Counted from the first letter of the stretch, positions 1-8,111 are shown. The stretch is 14,224 bases of DNA from an uncultured Lachnospiraceae bacterium (GCA_946631935.1 CAMPAP010000089.1:1-14224); one strand, 5' to 3'. The notes: generated by a model not told the origin, from the sequence alone. Numbers and translations are program-made.

Positions 1-998
1 AACTTTAAGCGTATGACAGCCATGCGCACTTCAGAAACGAATTGCTTGAGAAGACCGGACGCACGTTTCTGTAGCTTGCAGATATATCCCTGGCTCAGAG
101 TGATCTGATCATGCATAAGCCCCGCTATGATCTGTGCAGTACGGTTGATGCTGACGAAGCCCTGGTTGATGAGGGCAAGCGACAGTGCCTGAATCTCTGA
201 TCCGTACTGTACGGGTTCCTTGATGTTCAACGGTATAGGAGAGTGGACTGTCTTCCCGCAGTCAAGGCATTCATACTCATAGAAAACATGGCGTGTCTTT
301 ATTACGGTGATTTTGTAGTCGATCACATCTTTATACCGTTCTCCTATGTACTTCAGCTTTCCAGCGCATTTGGGACATTCTTCAAGAGGGTGATCGATGA
401 CCTCGTCGATTTCGTTATCTGCAAGTGGGGTGAGAGAGTGTTTTTTGTGCCCTGTCTGTCCGCCCTTCTTTTTTCCGGTTTTGACTCTCGAATTTGGGAT
501 AACTTTTTTCTTGCCGATGGGCATCTGGCTTGTAGGGAGACCGCTGTTGGTTCCATCATTATTTGCGATAGAATTCAAGCGAGATATCTCGTCTTCAAGT
601 GCGGAAATCTTAGCCTTCAACAATTCGTCGTTGTCGGACGTGACGGGAGCGGCATAGACTGCTTGAAGACGCTTTTTAAGTTCTATGTTCTCTTTTTTGA
701 GAGCTTCGTTTTCGATTATCAATTCTTCGTTCCGAAACCTGACCTCAGCTATTTCGTCGCTTTTAGATGAGGCATAGTTTGACTGTTGGGAATACCATCC
801 CTTAAATCGCTCAAGCTGATTCTTAAGGTGTTGTACTTCCTGGGAGAGCCGATTGATGGTACGGAGATGTTCCGCTTTTTCTTTATCAACATATGTGCCT
901 GCAGACAGTTCCTCGATGGTTTTTTCGGCTTTTTTAAGTTGCCTTTGCAGAGTCAGATATTCATGCCTTCTTTTTTCATACGCTTCTTCCAGAGTCAT
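1..998 (-). CDS. IS66-family transposase (TnpC), C-terminal part beyond the left edge
   Basis: The reading frame is open from the ATG at 998-996 to the left edge, giving 332 codons with no stop. Residues 1-145 are a long charged, helical, coiled-coil-like stretch. They are followed by an Asn/Ser/Pro-rich linker (NDGTNSGLPTSQ, residues 147-158), a basic Lys/Gly-rich segment, and a zinc ribbon with Cys208, Cys211, Cys244 and Cys247 (CPKC and CLDC). The start of the catalytic region follows (QGFVSINRTAQI near 279-290). This order of coiled coil, linker, zinc ribbon and DDE region is typical of IS66 TnpC. The N-terminal coiled coil looks longer than in many relatives. The DDE residues lie outside the window, so activity cannot be judged. 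The start overlaps the stop of the preceding frame as TAATG, which suggests translational coupling. Confidence 0.93.
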   Translation of the reverse strand, partial: MTLEEAYEKRRHEYLTLQRQLKKAEKTIEELSAGTYVDKEKAEHLRTINRLSQEVQHLKNQLERFKGWYSQQSNYASSKSDEIAEVRFRNEELIIENEALKKENIELKKRLQAVYAAPVTSDNDELLKAKISALEDEISRLNSIANNDGTNSGLPTSQMPIGKKKVIPNSRVKTGKKKGGQTGHKKHSLTPLADNEIDEVIDHPLEECPKCAGKLKYIGERYKDVIDYKITVIKTRHVFYEYECLDCGKTVHSPIPLNIKEPVQYGSEIQALSLALINQGFVSINRTAQIIAGLMHDQITLSQGYICKLQKRASGLLKQFVSEVRMAVIRLK

Positions 999-1258
999 TA
1001 TTTTTCCTTAAGCTTTTTATTAAGAACATCAACTTTATTCCGGAGCATCTTATTTTCCTCCAGCAGACGCAGGATCTCAGACTTCAGTTCCTTTACAGTT
1101 CCGGGCATCTGATACTCGTCTTCAGATGGAACATAATTAGGGCTGCGCTTTCGTCCACGTCCGTCTGTAGGAACAATCTCTCCGGTGGTCTCGTCAAGAC
1201 GACCTATGAGAGTACGCTTGGATCTGGACTGTTTTATTTGATCGATTATCGTTGTTAA
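998..1258 (-). CDS. Small IS66 accessory reading frame, start codon missing or non-standard
   Basis: An 86-codon frame ends in TAA exactly where the transposase ATG begins (TAATG). It is highly charged and has a Lys/Glu/Leu-rich helical C-terminus ending in a run of Lys residues. The middle reads GRLDETTGEIVPTDGRGRKR. Its position directly before TnpC in the same orientation suggests it belongs to the IS66 element. No ATG, GTG or TTG lies at the beginning: an in-frame TAG at 1264-1262 closes the frame, and the first ATG is internal (Met51). It is therefore either 5'-truncated, started at a rare codon such as ATA, or has lost its start. I do not recognise it as the classical TnpA or TnpB protein. 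Confidence 0.45.
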   Translation of the reverse strand, partial: LTTIIDQIKQSRSKRTLIGRLDETTGEIVPTDGRGRKRSPNYVPSEDEYQMPGTVKELKSEILRLLEENKMLRNKVDVLNKKLKEK

Positions 1259-1279
1259 AACCTATAAAAATGATATAAT
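1252..1279 (+). promoter_or_regulatory. Promoter for the small gene and giant gene, extended -10 type
   Basis: A -35-like TTGTTA at 1252-1257 is followed, after 16 bases, by a perfect TATAAT at 1274-1279. A TG at 1271-1272 gives the extended -10 form TGATATAAT. Transcription would start near 1286 and run into the 54-codon gene and the giant gene. The -35 box lies in the bases that encode the first codons of the IS66 small frame on the other strand, so the promoter may be partly IS-derived. Confidence 0.6.
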
Positions 1280-1297
1280 AAAACATTATGTTAACGA

Positions 1298-1315
1298 TGT
1301 AATCATCGGATTACA
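1298..1315. repeat. Inverted repeat in the leader of the giant-gene unit
   Basis: TGTAATC (1298-1304) and GATTACA (1309-1315) are perfect 7-base complements around the 4-base loop ATCG. The repeat lies about 12-30 bases after the predicted transcription start and 18 bases before the ATG at 1333. It is AT-rich and lacks a T-run, so it is more likely an operator or weak leader hairpin than a terminator. An alternative overlapping stem CGATG/CATCG (1295-1308) exists. Confidence 0.4.
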
Positions 1316-1332
1316 GTAGGCCTTGATAAAGC

Positions 1333-1497
1333 ATGGAAGAAAAGAAGAAAAAGAGTATTTTGCAATGGATCGTTGACGGTCTGGGTTTTAATAAGCTTTC
1401 GCCCTATGAAAAGGAGTTCCACAGGGATGCAATGGATGATTTGCGGTTGATAAAAGATGATTCACGGAAACAATATAAGAGTATAAAGGAGAATTAA
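1333..1497 (+). CDS. Small charged hypothetical protein (54 aa) upstream of the giant gene
   Basis: The 54-codon frame starts at ATG 1333 and ends at TAA 1495-1497, one base before the giant gene's ATG. It begins with a Lys-rich stretch (MEEKKKKS), then a short amphipathic part (ILQWIVDGLGFNKLSP), then a charged helical tail rich in Asp, Arg and Lys. There is no signal peptide or membrane segment. An in-frame stop at 1327-1329 makes this the first possible ATG. The upstream ribosome site is weak (AGTAGG near 1315-1320). The stop of this frame lies between the AAAGGAG site of the giant gene and its ATG, so translation of the two is probably coupled. I do not recognise the family. It could be a partner, chaperone or translational leader of the giant protein, but only its position supports this. 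Confidence 0.55.
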   Translation: MEEKKKKSILQWIVDGLGFNKLSPYEKEFHRDAMDDLRLIKDDSRKQYKSIKEN

Positions 1498-1498
1498 A

Positions 1499-4400
1499 AT
1501 GCCCGGAACAAGAGATGAAAACAATAAAAAATTTGATGAAAAATACGAACTTAAGGAAAATACCTATATCGAGCGTATTAATGATCTCGGCTGGGGAGTT
1601 GACTATGATGAAAGAGTTTTTTTCAAAACTCTTTATAACGGGACAAGGAACCATTTGGATCCTGTTTTTACCGCTATGCTGGATGAGACGCTTTCTGTCG
1701 ACATATGGGACAGGAATAAAAGAAAAGAGACTCTGGAACGATTTATCAAACAGATAAATGATTATCCCCTTCCCGAGGAAAAGGGGCCAAAAAGGAGCTT
1801 TTTAAACACTATAAAGAAAAACTTGAAAAAACTCCGCCCCGATGCGGAGGAGAAGGATCTTGATGAGCTTCGTGCAAGGAACAAGAAGCGCCATGATGAA
1901 GTGGCAGAAGAAAAAAGACAGGCAGAGTTCAGTCAGTCATTCCTTGAAGAGACGCCCAAAATGGGATGGCGCGAAGAGGATAAAAAATTTCTGGGATATA
2001 TGAACCAGATGCGTGAAGCAATAATTGACACCGAATTTAAGAAGAAATTTGAAGAAGCTCAGCGCAGGATCATGACGACGAAAATAGATCCGGAGAAATA
2101 CTACTCCGGACGTAATAAGATGCTCAATGAAATATATTTTCTGAAGGGCGGCAACAGCAGTCTGGCAGGTTATAAATTCAAACAGGCGTCGGATTGGATA
2201 TACACCGAGCTCAAGGCCACAAGGGATCTTCAAAAATACGATGATCGTATGGAAGATAAGAAGGACTGGATTGAGGCTGCAAAGAAAAACGGATGGAATT
2301 CTCCGGATGATGATGAACTCCTTAATGTGATCTTTGATGCACGTTTTGATAAGGATAAGAAAACAAGCAGGGATCTGGAAGAATTACTGGTTGACTTTAA
2401 GAAAAGATTCAGAGGAGATGATTTTTCTGAAAGAAAGCGTCTTCTTACAAGGGTTTCGCTGAAACTTGGGGATGTTAATGCGCGTTCCGAAGAACAGAAA
2501 AAAGCTCTCAATTTGTTGAAAAACGTGGATCTGGGGCTCATGAGATTCCTGGAGAATGATTTCTCACCCGATAACGAACAGCTGATCCCTCCCAAAAATG
2601 AGGTAAAGGATCCCGTGATCGCCCGTCTGAGGATAATGATCGACGTTCTCAGAGAACGCCGTGTGATGAAGATCATTGAAAACAGCGGGATAGGTCTTAG
2701 AGCTTTTACCGAGACTGTGTGTAAAAGGCTTAACGAGTTATGTGCCGAAGCACTTCAAACCCCGGGGTTAAGCGGTCCTGAATCAAGGTATTTTTCCAAG
2801 ATCCGTGATAAGTTTTATTCGCAGAATAATCTCAAAATCGAGTTCCACACCGGTAATGAAAAAGATTTTGACCTGCAGCTTGGAAAAGCCGACGAGCTCA
2901 TAGCAAAGATCATGCAGGATGGATTAAAAGACTATCCTAATCTTGATGAAGCCGGCCGCGAAGCGTATGAGAGAGAAAAGAGCGGTTATCTTGCACTGGG
3001 TAAGAGTTCGGGATGGACGGATGTACTGACGGACGACCAGGACCTGCTCGGACGGCTTTTTGCTGCGCGATATGACAGTGAGGGAAAGGTGATAGAGGCC
3101 ATTGATCTGGCTATCAGGCAGCTTGCCATCAATGATGATGAGCCTGCCCAGAGCCGGTCTGCAAGGCTTAATGCTATACTTACCGCTATTACCGATGCTG
3201 TTCCGGATGAAGCCAATCGTACAACGGCACAGAAAAATGCAATAAAACGCATAGGAAAAGCTCTGGAAGATGCTTCGAAAATTACACTCAGGAAGGATTA
3301 TCTTACACATAACGGAATACCGAACTGGCTCATTACGACTGAGACACTCAGTCTGATCCATGATCTTGACAATAACGTGATTGAGGGCGTTCCGAACGGA
3401 AGATTGAGAAAGCTCTTTGACGAAATGGAAAGTCTTAAGAACAAGACATATCCCCAACTTACCGTAGAGAGGGATGGCAGGCTGATCCATCTTCAGAGTT
3501 CGGAATTACTGGAGAGATTTCGTCAGGAAATCCTGAAGATCGAGAGCGATTATCACCCGGAAGTAAAGCGCAGGGCACTTGCTGCGATCGGAGCAGAACT
3601 CGAGGAACTGCGCGAAGAAGCTGAAAAGGAAAAATCTCTTCTTCCTACAATAGAGGCTGAGATCGAGAAGAAGAAAACCGAAAAGGTCTCTCTGTATATG
3701 CAGCGCATCCGCAATATGACCGAGCAGGATCTTATTGCATTTGAACGTGTTTCAGATGGTTTTATCAAGATTGAACACAGGGACAGAAGCGTAGAGGCTA
3801 CGGTTAAAAAAGCGATCATTGCCCGGCTCAAAAAAGTGGCCGTTATGAAGGCTGAATTAGAGGCCGCAAAAAATGATCCCGGATCTGACCGGGCTAAACA
3901 GTTTATGGACGAACTCTGGAATCTTGAACAGGCACTTGAGGATTATCAGCGCCAGATTCCGATGGCAAACTGGTCCTACAATCTGATGAAAACAGTGGAG
4001 ACGCTGTATCCCGACCGCTATGAGCCTTATAAGGATATTGCCGCTCGTTTGGCACAGGTAAGGGAAAGAACACTTAAGTATAAGGATACCATCACTAAGA
4101 TGAAGGAGGGGCGTGACGGCTCGCTTTCCGAGATTGCTTCTCTGGTAACAAATCCGCCCAACGGAGCTGAAAATGCTCCACAGCTTTTTAAAGTTCTTAT
4201 GCTTGGAAGAACGCTGTCGCAAAGCGGAGAGTCGCTCGCTGCAGCCAAAACGGAGTATGACTCACTCGGTGCGGAAAAGATCAAGAACCTGATGCTAAGT
4301 GTGGATGATGCCCTTAACAGTTATCTCAGGATAACCGTACCGGAGAAGATCCATCCTCCCATTGTCACACTTATAAGTAAGTATTTTCCTGAAAGACACA

Positions 4401-7400
4401 GAGAACTTCAGGATCGTATAAACAGAGCAGCGGAGTATCGTCACGGCAAGGAGGCTTTTCTTCAGAAGTGTGCCGCTAACGGATGGAATCAGCCAAATGA
4501 TCGCTTCATGCTCTCCAAGATATATGATGCAGGTATCACAAGGCGCGGGTATCTGGTTGGCGGAGAAGATGCTCTTTATGCTAAGGAACTCGAAAAATTT
4601 GCAGCATTAAGCCGTAAAGATTCAGAGGCCGTCTATGCATCATTGGATACTCTTATCTCATATATAGGCGGCGACGGAGGTGACGATCCCGAATTCGGAG
4701 AGGTATCCCGCACACAGGTTCAGGAGGATGCGGTTTCGCTCCTTGAACAGCAAAAGGGAAAGATATTTGGAATAGTAGCTAAAATATGGCAGAAGAGGGG
4801 CGAAGAAGAAAAAGATAATGCCGCTATCTCAAAAATGGCAGCCGAGCGCTTCGGAATGCCGGAAAAACTGGGTGAAGAACAGATCAATGCCCAAAGAATT
4901 GCGGAAAATGCCGAAAATGAAAAGGATGACCGCATAGATTCTCATTTCAGACGCCGCGCGGAACTTGAAAGATTCCTCGCAAATATGGGATGGAGAGACA
5001 AGGGCGATATCAGGTTCTTCGGAGAACTTTACGATCAGTCCATTGACAAAAACGGTAATCCTATCGGCGGCAATAATAGTATAGCCTCCAAGATCCGCCG
5101 TATAGGCATCGCGGCAAAAACCCAAAATACCGGAACGATCGAAGCCCTGATGGAGGACATACTTAATGACTTCGGTGCCATAAACGAAAACGATCTGACG
5201 GATGCGCAGAAGGCTGTTAAATCAAAGCTTGAAGCCAAGATAGAAGAGTTTAAAAAAGAAATAAAGATAGGTGGGGAAGCAGCCGCTCCGGACGAAGGCA
5301 AGCAGGCTTTCATGCAGGGTGCCGGTTTGTTTTTCCTGGATGATGAGGGAAGGAAAAAACTCCTTGGTTCCTATTATGATGCCCAGTTTGATGCATCCGG
5401 AAATATCATCCCTCAGCTTTCCGGGCTTCTTAAGCAGTGTGTCGGCATGACCGATCTGCAGCAACTTAACGACCTCAATGAAAAATGGAAAGAAGAGATC
5501 GAAAAGATCCCATTTAACGAGCGCACTCCCGTGCAGAGGGAATTGTCATATTATCCTTCGGAACTCAGGTATAAGAGATCGTTACTTGAAAATGCTAAGG
5601 AGCCTGACTATTACCTGTCACAGGGGTGGAATGCACCGGGTGATAAAGAATTCTGGGATATCATGAAAGAATGCGGTAAGGATGCAGAAGGTAATGAGAT
5701 TCCGGAATTCATTCAGAATATGGATTCTCTGACGGCTGTTTCCAAGTCACAACTCTGGCTTGTGATCCCAAGGCTTCAGGCAATGCAGCAGGCGCTTAAT
5801 GCAGTTCCCCGGGATAAGCGCACGGATAAGCAGAATCAGGCCATTGAACTCCTTGGCGGTAAGATAGATGAGTTTGACAATCTGAATCAGGAACTGAGAA
5901 ATCAGCTGGCACAGGAAAAATCAGATGCCGCAAAGAGAGCGGACGGTCCGTCCATTCGCGGAGAAAAAACAGATAAGGATCAGATATATCCTGAAAGGAT
6001 AGCTGACGGATCCGATAAGATGCACCTGTGGGCAGACCCTAAGGTTAATAAAGCTAATCTCCTGAGACATATGACGGTACCTGCCGCAAAGATAGCGGAA
6101 AGGCTCGGAAACGGGAAAAAGGAGTCATATGATGAGATCAACAGCGAGATAATAGCCGGCGGCAGGATCAAAAATATCAATTCTCTCGGACGCAGTGAAG
6201 CTTACAGGGAATGGGGCCCCGGTCCGTTATCGGACAGAAGGATAAACATAACAAGCATCGCGCAGGAGTCTGACATCCAATGGGTAGATGATAAATTAAA
6301 GGAATTATCCGGGATTTACAGTGATATGACTCATGAGGTTGAGTCACAGGAGATCAAGCGCTACTACAACGGTTTTGTGTATGCACTTGATGATTCTTAC
6401 GGCAATTTCCTGCAGGCAATATCCGAAAGCAGCTATCTGGACAGGTTATTTATAGCTAAAACGTCCAACGGATTGAGAAAAGAAAATGATCCGGATAATA
6501 TGCTCAAAGGACTTAAAGGTATCCATCCAGCCCAGCATGAGCTGCCCGGAGATGAGGGACCTGAGGATATAAGCGATGATTATATGAATTTGCTGTGTGC
6601 TTTTGAAAAAGAACTTGATCTTGAATATCAAAAGCAGAGATTACAGCGCGAGGGGTATGCAAATGAAGAATCGGCAGCAGAATTCAAGGCAAAGCTTAAG
6701 AGGATTCATGAAGAGATAATCGGCGCTTATGACAGACTCTATGCGATAGAAGATAATGGCCAGTACGATGAGTATCTGGAAAAGCCTTTAAACTGGATGA
6801 CAGGTAAAAACAACGACCCTGCCACCCCGGGCCTTGGCACATCCGTAGGCTGTATGCGAGGTGAACTAAAGGCTATCGATCTTGGATGGGATATAAGAGA
6901 GATCGGCGTTATGGGAACCTTCGGAGCCATCAATGCCGCATATGAGAAGATGATGGTACGTGCCGCCGGCGATCCTGCAGCTGTTCCGGCAGACTATGCA
7001 GAGATATCCATGGATATCGCAAGCCTTAAGATGAATCTGTGGGATTTAGACACGCAGGCCGGCCAGGCTTCCAAATATGACGGATGCGAAGAATTGTACC
7101 GCTTTATTCAAAAATACCGTGATAACGACATTTTTAAGGATGTTATCAAGGATAACGAGAAAAAGTTCGAAAGTTCGAGAAGCTATGTAAGGAACGCATA
7201 TCTTAAGTCTCTTCCTGAAGATCAGTACAGGAGAGAAGATGCGGAGCTGTTCGATCAGATGGTAGATGCTTACAAGCTTGCGGAGGGTATTTCCGAAAAC
7301 AGCAAAGCTTTTGATGAAAGGGTAACGGGACTTGAGTGGGCCGGACATACGGATTCGGCACAATATACCGCCCTGGCCAAAGCAGTACACGCCCTGAAAA

Positions 7401-8056
7401 CCATAGGAAAGGGTGCAACTCCACTTCAGATCACGGAGTGTCTGAAACGCGTATCCGAAACCGCACAGGCATATGAGAACAAGCTGGGAACATTTGAAGG
7501 TATCTTCGGAAAGGGCGGAAAGCGTCTGAGTCTTGCAAGGGATGCGAAAAGATATGCGGATCAGCAGCTTGGACTTATCGAACCTAAGCTTGATGGCCTT
7601 GATCCTTTTACTTCCGTGGGCGAACAGGCTTATGCCAAGGCCAAGGATGCACCTGATATCGCTGCCGGCCGTAAAAATCCGTATTTTATCGGGGCTAAAA
7701 AAGAGGAAAACGGAGCCTTTTCCATCAGGAAAAATGTCTTTGAGCTTATAGAGGCCGACGATCCGGAAATGCGTCTTGCAAGGGTTACCGCCATCGACGG
7801 AGCGGCAAGGGAAAAGCAGCAGCTTGCTGATGGAATGCAGAGAGCACGTGAAAAGGCAAGGAATAAAAACCGCAGCCATCTTGTGAATATCGATGAGATG
7901 ATAAACGAGGGAGGAAATGCACCCGCAAACGCAAGTGCAAAGAAAAATACGGCTTCCGGTCGTAAGGTATCATCAAAATCGCCGAAAACCGACCTCAAAA
8001 ATACCGGTGATAATGAGAATAAGATAAACAACAATCCAAAAACCGGTAAGAAGTGA
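1499..8056 (+). CDS. Giant repeat-containing hypothetical protein (2185 aa)
   Basis: This is one uninterrupted frame with an AAAGGAG ribosome site (about 1485-1491) seven bases before ATG 1499. The protein is very rich in Lys, Glu, Asp and Arg, low in Cys, and predominantly helical by eye. It has no signal peptide, membrane segment, cell-wall anchor or enzyme motif that I can see. Residues about 25-1460 contain a diverged repeat. Each unit begins with a G-W motif (residues 31, 156, 265, 505, 995, 1164 and 1376, with degenerate copies at 606 and 1276). Most units have a second motif (R-T-x-x-Q-x-x-A type) 68-85 residues later. Residues about 695-760 look like coiled coil. Residues about 1460-2130 are non-repeat and mostly helical, and include a Tyr/Leu/Ala-rich segment at about 1951-2015. 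The last 55 residues are a polar, Lys/Asn/Ser-rich disordered tail. Its flanking IS66 sequence suggests an accessory gene. Candidates are a cytoplasmic scaffold or an effector exported by a non-Sec route, but the function is unknown. Confidence 0.9.
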   Translation: MPGTRDENNKKFDEKYELKENTYIERINDLGWGVDYDERVFFKTLYNGTRNHLDPVFTAMLDETLSVDIWDRNKRKETLERFIKQINDYPLPEEKGPKRSFLNTIKKNLKKLRPDAEEKDLDELRARNKKRHDEVAEEKRQAEFSQSFLEETPKMGWREEDKKFLGYMNQMREAIIDTEFKKKFEEAQRRIMTTKIDPEKYYSGRNKMLNEIYFLKGGNSSLAGYKFKQASDWIYTELKATRDLQKYDDRMEDKKDWIEAAKKNGWNSPDDDELLNVIFDARFDKDKKTSRDLEELLVDFKKRFRGDDFSERKRLLTRVSLKLGDVNARSEEQKKALNLLKNVDLGLMRFLENDFSPDNEQLIPPKNEVKDPVIARLRIMIDVLRERRVMKIIENSGIGLRAFTETVCKRLNELCAEALQTPGLSGPESRYFSKIRDKFYSQNNLKIEFHTGNEKDFDLQLGKADELIAKIMQDGLKDYPNLDEAGREAYEREKSGYLALGKSSGWTDVLTDDQDLLGRLFAARYDSEGKVIEAIDLAIRQLAINDDEPAQSRSARLNAILTAITDAVPDEANRTTAQKNAIKRIGKALEDASKITLRKDYLTHNGIPNWLITTETLSLIHDLDNNVIEGVPNGRLRKLFDEMESLKNKTYPQLTVERDGRLIHLQSSELLERFRQEILKIESDYHPEVKRRALAAIGAELEELREEAEKEKSLLPTIEAEIEKKKTEKVSLYMQRIRNMTEQDLIAFERVSDGFIKIEHRDRSVEATVKKAIIARLKKVAVMKAELEAAKNDPGSDRAKQFMDELWNLEQALEDYQRQIPMANWSYNLMKTVETLYPDRYEPYKDIAARLAQVRERTLKYKDTITKMKEGRDGSLSEIASLVTNPPNGAENAPQLFKVLMLGRTLSQSGESLAAAKTEYDSLGAEKIKNLMLSVDDALNSYLRITVPEKIHPPIVTLISKYFPERHRELQDRINRAAEYRHGKEAFLQKCAANGWNQPNDRFMLSKIYDAGITRRGYLVGGEDALYAKELEKFAALSRKDSEAVYASLDTLISYIGGDGGDDPEFGEVSRTQVQEDAVSLLEQQKGKIFGIVAKIWQKRGEEEKDNAAISKMAAERFGMPEKLGEEQINAQRIAENAENEKDDRIDSHFRRRAELERFLANMGWRDKGDIRFFGELYDQSIDKNGNPIGGNNSIASKIRRIGIAAKTQNTGTIEALMEDILNDFGAINENDLTDAQKAVKSKLEAKIEEFKKEIKIGGEAAAPDEGKQAFMQGAGLFFLDDEGRKKLLGSYYDAQFDASGNIIPQLSGLLKQCVGMTDLQQLNDLNEKWKEEIEKIPFNERTPVQRELSYYPSELRYKRSLLENAKEPDYYLSQGWNAPGDKEFWDIMKECGKDAEGNEIPEFIQNMDSLTAVSKSQLWLVIPRLQAMQQALNAVPRDKRTDKQNQAIELLGGKIDEFDNLNQELRNQLAQEKSDAAKRADGPSIRGEKTDKDQIYPERIADGSDKMHLWADPKVNKANLLRHMTVPAAKIAERLGNGKKESYDEINSEIIAGGRIKNINSLGRSEAYREWGPGPLSDRRINITSIAQESDIQWVDDKLKELSGIYSDMTHEVESQEIKRYYNGFVYALDDSYGNFLQAISESSYLDRLFIAKTSNGLRKENDPDNMLKGLKGIHPAQHELPGDEGPEDISDDYMNLLCAFEKELDLEYQKQRLQREGYANEESAAEFKAKLKRIHEEIIGAYDRLYAIEDNGQYDEYLEKPLNWMTGKNNDPATPGLGTSVGCMRGELKAIDLGWDIREIGVMGTFGAINAAYEKMMVRAAGDPAAVPADYAEISMDIASLKMNLWDLDTQAGQASKYDGCEELYRFIQKYRDNDIFKDVIKDNEKKFESSRSYVRNAYLKSLPEDQYRREDAELFDQMVDAYKLAEGISENSKAFDERVTGLEWAGHTDSAQYTALAKAVHALKTIGKGATPLQITECLKRVSETAQAYENKLGTFEGIFGKGGKRLSLARDAKRYADQQLGLIEPKLDGLDPFTSVGEQAYAKAKDAPDIAAGRKNPYFIGAKKEENGAFSIRKNVFELIEADDPEMRLARVTAIDGAAREKQQLADGMQRAREKARNKNRSHLVNIDEMINEGGNAPANASAKKNTASGRKVSSKSPKTDLKNTGDNENKINNNPKTGKK
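1571..5878 (+). repeat. Diverged protein repeat region of the giant gene (about 7-9 units)
   Basis: Motif A reads G-W-x(4-8)-D-x-x-[FLM]-[LFW]-x-x-[ILM]-[YF]-[DN], often followed by D-x-x-G-N. Examples start at residues 265 (GWNSPDDDELLNVIFDARFD), 995 (GWNQPNDRFMLSKIYDAG), 1164 (GWRDKGDIRFFGELYDQS) and 1376 (GWNAPGDKEFWDIMKE). Motif B examples are RTTAQKNAI (574-582), RTQVQEDAV (1071-1079), LTDAQKAV (1233-1240), RTPVQREL (1342-1349) and RTDKQNQAI (1441-1449). Spacing between motif A starts is 100-125 residues or about a multiple of it, with one of 169. The copies are diverged at DNA level, so this is an old protein repeat and not a recent tandem DNA duplication. Confidence 0.75.
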
Positions 8057-8111
8057 TAAAAGAATCTGATAAAAAATGGTTACTATTCACAGCTGATTTA
8101 AGGTAAAAAGG

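Larger units (their letters stand above)
1..1261 (-). mobile_element. IS66-family insertion sequence, 5' part
   Basis: The element consists of the transposase frame and the overlapping small upstream frame, both on the minus strand. Its other end is outside the window. I could not identify the terminal inverted repeat or target duplication on the right side. The boundary of 1261 is simply where the coding frame stops being open, and the real end could lie further right, between 1261 and about 1330. Confidence 0.8.

Noticed and set aside
243..770. 175-codon plus-strand frame and neighbouring frames at 397-657 and 786-1112
   Set aside because: They are antisense to the clear IS66 transposase and accessory frame, have no recognisable protein features and no ribosome site.
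1246..1254. TTATCGTTG resembling the operator half-site near the giant-gene promoter
   Set aside because: It lies in IS66 coding bases, has no palindromic partner, and a 7-base match is expected by chance in this AT-rich DNA.
1571..5878. CRISPR or recent tandem DNA repeats in the giant gene
   Set aside because: The repetition is at protein level only, with diverged DNA and long variable spacing; no short direct repeats with spacers are present in the window.
7046..7879. 277-codon minus-strand frame inside the giant gene
   Set aside because: It is a shadow of the giant gene: odd composition rich in Cys, Phe and Ile, and no domain or ribosome site.
1499..8056. Giant protein as a polymorphic toxin or phage tape-measure protein
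   Set aside because: No toxin C-terminal domain, immunity gene, secretion motif, hydrophobic tape-measure segments or phage neighbours are visible.
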